In this document: one piece after another, positions 5,192-9,001 of the stretch
Layout: every line of letters begins with the position of its first letter
Numbering within the stretch: the stretch's first letter is position 1
Assembly: GCA_031431035.1 (NCBI GenBank)
Contig: JANPCR010000179.1
Span: 1-9,001, forward strand
DNA from: JANYCG01 sp031431035
GTDB lineage: Bacteria; Pseudomonadota; Gammaproteobacteria; Burkholderiales; Burkholderiaceae_C
DNA length: 9,001 nt
Direction of reading: 5' to 3'
Position numbers and translations under genes: made by a program
Notes under the pieces: model-generated
Database searches by the model: none
What the model was told of the DNA's origin: nothing
What the model saw: the letters and a program-made list of their open reading frames with translations, nothing else

Positions 5192-5908
5192 TCACAGTCT
5201 TGACAGTTCACGCAGAATTTGGGCCAAAAGCCTTGCGCGCTGTTGACTGAACGCATCACCCGGCAGATGCCCTGCCAGAGCCTGCTCGAATTCTGGGTCA
5301 GTGAAAAGCGCGTTGAATTCCGCGCCCAAATAAGCGCGCAGTTCGGGAGCAGCGGCACGACACTCCTCCAGCAATTCAGGACGACGGTCCGTCACGGTGA
5401 TGATGTCTTCCAGGTCATGGCTGCCCAGATAGTCTGGCTTGCCTTGGGCGTTTCTTCCACGGTCTTTAAAAGCCTCCAGCTTGGTACCGATAAAAAGCGG
5501 CGCGGTGATGAGTTTGATAGTGATGCCGCTGGGCAACACCATCGGCTGGGCTGTTTCCAGTGCCAACGGATACCAATTGTTGGCAAAGCCCAAAATTTCT
5601 TTTACTGTGGGCATCAGGTCGAGGGTGACGTTTTTGTACACCCAGCGGCAAATAGGTGCATCGGCCCTTATGTCGTTGCTGAAGCCCCGCGCGCGAACCA
5701 GCTTTTCGATGGCGTGGTAGTCGTGAACGGTTATAGCATTGGCTACGATGTCCACGTCTTCGGTGATACGTATGCGGTCTGGCCGCTCCTGCGTCAATAG
5801 CAGGCCTGTGGCGCAGCCACCTACAAAAATCACGCTGTCGCACACTGGGCCCAAAGCCTGCGCCACCAGCTCCAGAATAGCCAGGTTGGGGTTGTCGAAC
5901 GCGGCCAT
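5192..5908 (-). CDS. Nucleotidyltransferase, AbiEii/AbiGii toxin-like
   Basis: A 238-residue protein of the nucleotidyltransferase fold. The substrate-loop motif is VIFVGGCATGLLL (Gly30-Gly31). The metal-binding acidic pair is TEDVDIV (Asp51, Asp53), and a third Asp follows at LDLMPT (Asp98). The later segment LFIGTKLEAFKDRG and then SHDLEDIITVTDRRPELLEE is typical of the AbiEii-like group. Family members transfer nucleotides to RNA or protein targets, and AbiEii acts as a toxin in a type IV toxin-antitoxin or phage-abortive system. ATG 5908 shares its A with the TGA of the preceding gene (TGATG), so the two are translationally coupled. The target and actual toxicity cannot be read from the sequence. 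A housekeeping nucleotidyltransferase role is possible but less likely given the partner gene. Confidence 0.75.
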   Translation of the reverse strand: MAAFDNPNLAILELVAQALGPVCDSVIFVGGCATGLLLTQERPDRIRITEDVDIVANAITVHDYHAIEKLVRARGFSNDIRADAPICRWVYKNVTLDLMPTVKEILGFANNWYPLALETAQPMVLPSGITIKLITAPLFIGTKLEAFKDRGRNAQGKPDYLGSHDLEDIITVTDRRPELLEECRAAAPELRAYLGAEFNALFTDPEFEQALAGHLPGDAFSQQRARLLAQILRELSRL

Positions 5909-6462
5909 CAGCTTAAGCGCTCTTCCAGCAGCTTGCGGGCCATCTCCCGTTCCCGCGCCTGGCCGATGCGCAGTGCGTCAAACAGCGCCAGCAGCTCGTA
6001 CAAAGCCTGGTCTTTTACGGCGGCCAAGGGCAGCTTGGGATACAGCGGCAACAACGCGCTGCCACGCACCGGCCCATCGGCATGGGGCCACACCGGCGGC
6101 GTCTCGTCCGCAAACAGTACTTTGGATTTAAGTGGCTCCACACCGTAGGCAGTTGGGAATCCCATGGTGATCGCCCCGCGCACGGCCGGGAAGAAGTAGG
6201 CCGCGCCCTGCAACACCATAGGCCTGAATGCGGCCATCACCAGTGCCGGCGCGTCGTTCACCTCCGTCAGCAAGCGCGCGCCGCTCAAGCGCGCCATGCA
6301 GGCGTGTGCCTCGAATTGCGACATGTGCATGGCTTGCGCCCGCGCTACATAAGGCAGCTTTTGCCCGGCTAGGCCCACTAGCTTGAACGCCATGGCCAAG
6401 TCTTGCGGTTTGAGCGACCATTGCGCTTGCGCCAGTCGTGCCTTGATTCCGGTTGAGCTCAT
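5908..6462 (-). CDS. Winged-helix-like protein, putative antitoxin/regulator partner of the nucleotidyltransferase
   Basis: A 184-residue protein. Residues about 16-66 (LKPQDLAMAFKLVGLAG, then YVARAQAMHMSQFEAHACMARLSGARLL) have the helix pattern of a MarR-like helix-turn-helix. The C-terminal half carries a conserved-looking block (FFPAVRGAITMGFPTAYGV, VWPHADGPVRG, LYPKLPLAAV) and ends in a charged helix. ATG 6462 is chosen because an upstream ATG at 6537 would add residues encoded by the inverted-repeat operator region and resembling no domain. The gene is coupled by TGATG to the AbiEii-like gene, matching the antitoxin-first order of AbiE loci. It does not obviously show the canonical AbiEi C-terminal domain, so calling it an antitoxin is inference. 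It probably represses its own promoter through the adjacent TATGCAAT repeats. Confidence 0.65.
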   Translation of the reverse strand: MSSTGIKARLAQAQWSLKPQDLAMAFKLVGLAGQKLPYVARAQAMHMSQFEAHACMARLSGARLLTEVNDAPALVMAAFRPMVLQGAAYFFPAVRGAITMGFPTAYGVEPLKSKVLFADETPPVWPHADGPVRGSALLPLYPKLPLAAVKDQALYELLALFDALRIGQAREREMARKLLEERLS

Positions 6463-6470
6463 TTTTGATT

Positions 6471-6545
6471 TATGCAATATGCAGTTTGCATAATTATTGC
6501 ACGATTTTTTAAATCGCACGGTATATGCAATTAGCATATTGCATA
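6471..6545. promoter_or_regulatory. Cluster of TATGCAAT inverted repeats: candidate operator of the AbiE-like operon
   Basis: TATGCAATATGC (6471-6482) is exactly inverted as GCATATTGCATA (6534-6545). TATGCAAT (6524-6531) and ATTGCATA (6538-6545) make a tighter palindrome with a 6-base gap. The partial site TTGCATAATTATTGCA (6486-6501) and a separate dyad CGATTT-TTT-AAATCG (6502-6516) lie between them. The DNA is markedly AT-rich against GC-rich flanks and ends 8 bp before the start codon. This layout fits cooperative autorepression by the first gene product. Confidence 0.65.
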
Positions 6546-6548
6546 CAA
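6520..6548 (-). promoter_or_regulatory. Candidate promoter of the AbiE-like operon
   Basis: On the minus strand TTGTAT (complement of 6543-6548) and TATACC (complement of 6520-6525) are 17 bases apart, placing a transcript start about 50 bases before ATG 6462. Consensus matches are modest (3/6 and 4/6). The spacer contains the TATGCAAT palindrome, consistent with repression. Confidence 0.3.
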
Positions 6549-6615
6549 GCGATAATTTTTATTTTCAAATATCGAATCAACCGCCTTTGTGAGATCGAGC
6601 AGCTGCCATCGTTGT

Positions 6616-7344
6616 CTAGCAGTCTGGGCGGCAGATGGCGTCGAAGCGAAATTTGCGTGCGGGCACCGTGTTCACAATATTGGCGCGCAAGGTGGTCCAG
6701 GCTTTGCCGCCGTCAATCACAAAACGCTGGTTCACTTCGAGTTCAAGCCCAACGTATTGCTCAGGCGAAAAGCGTGTGCGAAGCAGTGACGCCAACCCGT
6801 CACACCGGCCTTGGTAGGGGTAATTTCGCCGCAGTTTCAGGTCGGGTCGCAGCTGCCGCATCGCAGTCAGCCATTGCTTTGAAAGCAGGCGCTCCCCTGG
6901 GCGTTGCGGGTCGTACAACCACGCAACGTCGGCTTGGCGGATCTCGCCATCGAGTTCTGGCGTGAAACTGTGAGATGCGATGTGCACCACACGCTGTCCG
7001 GCTGCAATCAGGCGTTCAACTTCACCTTCTACCTTGTCGCGGTACGGTCGGTAATGGCGTGCCGCAATCTCGCGGCGCACGGCAGGCGGCAAACCTCGGG
7101 TAATTTCGGAATGCAATTGACGGTGGCCGATTGAACGGTTCAAGTCGATCAGCAAGCGGGTTGTGGTTGACGCGAACAGCGGTGCGTTATGTGCTGCGGC
7201 CAATTCGCGTGCCAACAGCAAGGCGCCCCTGTCCCAGCCACGGTGAGTTTGCAGCAACGGTTCATGACCCGCAAACAGCGCCGCGTAAGCCTGCGGAACT
7301 TGATGTCCACCATGTTCGCAGGTGACGATCAACACATCATTCAC
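6616..7344 (-). CDS. N-formylglutamate amidohydrolase-like protein
   Basis: A 242-residue member of the N-formylglutamate deformylase family, zinc-type hydrolases that release formate from N-formylglutamate or act on related N-acyl amino acids and peptides. Visible motifs are the N-terminal VTCEHGGHQVP (Glu10, His11), THRGWDRGA (Asp38), TTRLLIDLNRS, VVHIASHSFTPELDG (His125), RRNYPYQGRCDGLASLLR and the closing GLELEVNQ (Glu203). The length is normal. No other hut gene is nearby, so histidine degradation is not implied. GTG 7344 overlaps the TGA of the upstream transglutaminase-like gene by 4 nt (GTGA), with GGAA a few bases before, so the two are translated together. The family assignment is strong; the true substrate is uncertain and may be a product related to the transglutaminase-like partner. 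Confidence 0.88.
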   Translation of the reverse strand: MNDVLIVTCEHGGHQVPQAYAALFAGHEPLLQTHRGWDRGALLLARELAAAHNAPLFASTTTRLLIDLNRSIGHRQLHSEITRGLPPAVRREIAARHYRPYRDKVEGEVERLIAAGQRVVHIASHSFTPELDGEIRQADVAWLYDPQRPGERLLSKQWLTAMRQLRPDLKLRRNYPYQGRCDGLASLLRTRFSPEQYVGLELEVNQRFVIDGGKAWTTLRANIVNTVPARKFRFDAICRPDC

Positions 7345-8174
7345 ACGGCATTTCCATTGCTGTCAACCTCGTAGGTGGTCACTTGAAATTTAGCCAGGGC
7401 GTTCTGCCCGAATGCCATGGTGAGCGGCACGTCTCCCGCGTCGCGGCCCCGAGCCATCAGCACCCGCCCGATGCGCGGCGTGTTGTGACGGGCATCAAAG
7501 GTATGCCAACGGTCGCCCAGAAAAACTTCAAACCAAGCGCTGAAATCCATCGGGTACGGCACAGGCGGTATGCCAATGTCGCCCAAGTAGCCGGTGCAGT
7601 AGCGCGCGGGAATGTTCATGCAACGGCACAGGGTAACAGCCAGGTGCGTGAAATCGCGGCACACGCCCGTGCGCTCGCGGTAACCCTCGAGCGCTGTGCG
7701 CGTGGCGCGAGCGGCGCTGTAGTCAAAACGCAGGTGGCCGTGCACAAAGTCGCAAATGGCCTGTACACGCGCCCAGCCCAAGGGTGTGTTTCCAAATTGG
7801 TTCCAGGCAAATTGCAGCAGCTCACTGTCCACTTCGCAATAACGGCTAGGTAACAAAAACTGCAAGGTTTCGGTGGGCAAGTGGGTGGGGTCGTGTTGCC
7901 AGGCGGTCCAGTTCACTTCATCGGGCAAACCTGAATCTCGAACAATGGCCTGCGTGTGAAAACCCACTTGACTCACCCCCGCCAACGCATTCACCCGCCC
8001 ACACAAATTGCCAAAACCATCCAGGTACTCGTCAGCCGCAAGACTAGGACTGACAGAGACAACATCGGGTTGCAACAAATCTCCTTGACGAGACGGGTGC
8101 ACATGAAGCAGGTAGACGATGGCCATCGGCGAAGTGATGGCCAACTCAATGTCAAAGCCGATTTTGATCCACAT
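7341..8174 (-). CDS. Transglutaminase-like cysteine peptidase/amidase family protein
   Basis: A 277-residue protein with an N-terminal beta-rich domain (MWIKIGFDIELAITSPMAIV onwards, about 1-100) and a transglutaminase-core domain (about 130-235). The catalytic Cys172 lies in RTGVCRDFTHLAVTLCR, followed by IPARYCTGYLG and MDFSAWFEVFLGDRWHTFDARHN with Asp227. The usual His of the HAW motif is Ser212 here; His224 or His230 nearby might substitute, or this may be normal for the subfamily. The C-terminal PRIGRVLMARGRDAGDV is also family-like. Such enzymes cleave or re-form amide bonds. ATG 8174 is chosen because the longer frame to 8306 adds sequence with no domain similarity, and MWIKIGFDIEL is a natural beginning. 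The stop overlaps the start of the amidohydrolase-like gene. No signal peptide is seen, so it is likely cytoplasmic. Confidence 0.83.
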   Translation of the reverse strand: MWIKIGFDIELAITSPMAIVYLLHVHPSRQGDLLQPDVVSVSPSLAADEYLDGFGNLCGRVNALAGVSQVGFHTQAIVRDSGLPDEVNWTAWQHDPTHLPTETLQFLLPSRYCEVDSELLQFAWNQFGNTPLGWARVQAICDFVHGHLRFDYSAARATRTALEGYRERTGVCRDFTHLAVTLCRCMNIPARYCTGYLGDIGIPPVPYPMDFSAWFEVFLGDRWHTFDARHNTPRIGRVLMARGRDAGDVPLTMAFGQNALAKFQVTTYEVDSNGNAV

Positions 8175-8224
8175 GAAAATTCCCAGGAAGATGACTGCGC
8201 GACTACCCGACCGCGCAAAAATTT

Positions 8225-8277
8225 TGGCATGTGAATGCCAGCACGCCTGAAGTGTGCCTAGCTTTGCCTTCAAAGCT
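8225..8277. repeat. Two small hairpins in the glmS-transglutaminase gap
   Basis: TGGCAT-GTGA-ATGCCA (8225-8240) and AGCTTTG-CCTT-CAAAGCT (8260-8277) are perfect short dyads in the 200-bp gap between glmS and the transglutaminase-like gene. Neither is followed by a T-run in the right orientation for a standard glmS terminator, although on the minus strand the first is followed by AAAATTTTTGC. Their role is unclear. Confidence 0.4.
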
Positions 8278-8374
8278 TGTAGACAAACAACACGCGCCAG
8301 TGTCATCCGCAGTGAATTTTTCTTGGCAGAAATTTCCTACAAATACGATCTATCCAGTTGCACTTCTTGCCCCC

Positions 8375-9001
8375 TCACTCCACCGTCACACTCTTAGCCA
8401 AATTCCGTGGCTTGTCCACATCCGTCCCCCGTGCACACGCCGTGTGGTAGGCCAGCAATTGCAGCGGCACGACGTGCAACAGCGGTGACAGCTCGCCATA
8501 GTGCTCAGGCATGCGGATAACGTGCATGCCTTCGCCGCTTTCGATTTTGCTGCCAGCATCGGCCAGCACGTACAGCACGCCGCCACGAGCGCGGACTTCG
8601 TGCAGGTTGCTTTTGAGCTTTTCCAACAGCGCGTCATTGGGGGCAACGGTAACGACGGGCATAGCGCTGGTCACCAGGGCCAGCGGGCCGTGTTTGAGCT
8701 CGCCTGCGGGGTAGGCTTCGGCGTGGATGTAGCTGATCTCTTTGAGCTTCAGCGCGCCTTCCAGGGCGATAGGGTAATGCAGGCCGCGGCCTAAAAACAG
8801 CGCGTTTTCCATTTTGGCAAAGTCTTCGGCCCACGAGATAATTTGGGGTTCGAGCGCGAGCACGGCGCTCAACGCGGCGGGCAGGTGGCGCATGGCTTTG
8901 AGGTGGCGGGCTTCATCTGCAGCGCTTAAGTGGCCACGCGATTTGGCGAGCGTCAAGGTCAGCAAAAACAGGCCGGCCAATTGCGCGGTGAAGGCCTTGG
9001 T
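8375..9001 (-). CDS. glmS: Glutamine-fructose-6-phosphate aminotransferase, C-terminal part (partial)
   Basis: The last 208 residues of GlmS, the cytoplasmic enzyme that makes glucosamine-6-phosphate from fructose-6-phosphate and glutamine, the first step toward UDP-GlcNAc for peptidoglycan and lipopolysaccharide. The visible part covers the end of the first SIS sugar-phosphate isomerase domain (TKAFTAQLAGLFLLTLTLA) and all of the second: ALFLGRGLHYPIALEGALKLKEISYIHAEAYPAGELKHGPLALV carries the catalytic Glu/Lys/His cluster, and the invariant tail PRNLAKSVTVE includes the lysine that closes over the active site. The glutamine amidotransferase domain and start codon lie beyond the right edge. 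No intrinsic terminator follows the TGA at 8375. The family and position in the protein are certain. Confidence 0.97.
   Translation of the reverse strand, partial: TKAFTAQLAGLFLLTLTLAKSRGHLSAADEARHLKAMRHLPAALSAVLALEPQIISWAEDFAKMENALFLGRGLHYPIALEGALKLKEISYIHAEAYPAGELKHGPLALVTSAMPVVTVAPNDALLEKLKSNLHEVRARGGVLYVLADAGSKIESGEGMHVIRMPEHYGELSPLLHVVPLQLLAYHTACARGTDVDKPRNLAKSVTVE

Noticed and set aside
6463..6537. Upstream ATG 6537 for the winged-helix-like gene
   Set aside because: The extra 25 residues are encoded by the inverted-repeat operator region; ATG 6462 begins just before the domain.
8260..8277. AGCTTTG-CCTT-CAAAGCT as the glmS terminator
   Set aside because: The stem is short and no T-run follows it on the minus strand.
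8175..8306. Upstream start at 8306 for the transglutaminase-like gene
   Set aside because: The added 44 residues have no similarity to the family's N-terminal domain and cross two hairpins.

Overview
The window reads as chromosomal DNA of a betaproteobacterium, most likely a Burkholderiales/Comamonadaceae-type organism (Rhodoferax- or Polaromonas-like). This rests on gene content and protein style: a CIO-type cytochrome bd preceded by a GbsR/MarR-like regulator, a GlmS ending in the usual PRNLAKSVTVE tail, moderately high GC, and GTG starts. It is an inference; there is no rRNA or other taxonomic marker here. No IS element, tRNA, CRISPR array or phage gene was seen.

Layout. (1) 1-1635, minus strand: a GbsR/MarR-family regulator and then, 33 bp downstream, the 5' part of cytochrome bd oxidase subunit I (cydA/cioA), which runs off the left edge. 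(2) 1636-2156: a 521-bp divergent intergenic region without a credible gene but rich in structure: TTTCAG/CTGAAA operator-like sites over the regulator promoter, a degenerate 11-bp tandem repeat array, a TTGCTAT-N7-ATAGCAA hairpin, and a perfect 32-bp palindrome. (3) 2157-4310, plus strand: a three-gene partner-switching module: STAS antagonist, HATPase anti-sigma-type kinase, and a PP2C/SpoIIE phosphatase with an N-terminal cyclic-nucleotide-binding-like domain. The last two genes overlap by 4 nt (GTGA). No sigma factor accompanies them. (4) 4326-5084, minus: a two-module VOC (glyoxalase-fold) gene interrupted by an in-frame TAA at codon 28, apparently a pseudogene. (5) 5192-6462, minus: a translationally coupled pair, a winged-helix-like protein followed by an AbiEii-like nucleotidyltransferase, behind an AT-rich promoter packed with TATGCAAT inverted repeats. 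This looks like an autoregulated toxin-antitoxin or defence module. (6) 6616-8174, minus: a transglutaminase-like protein and an N-formylglutamate-amidohydrolase-like protein, coupled by a 4-nt overlap. (7) 8375-9001, minus: the C-terminal third of glmS, running off the right edge.

How the genes work together. The oxidase and its regulator form a respiratory unit. The STAS/HATPase/PP2C genes contain all three parts of a phosphorylation switch: the phosphatase dephosphorylates the STAS protein, which then titrates the kinase from its unknown client. The nucleotidyltransferase pair and the transglutaminase/amidohydrolase pair are separate accessory units lying between glmS and the switch. The most notable items are the sigma-less partner switch with a cNMP-like sensor that seems unable to bind cAMP, the AbiE-like pair with its palindromic operator, the structured intergenic region with its perfect palindrome, and the broken VOC gene.
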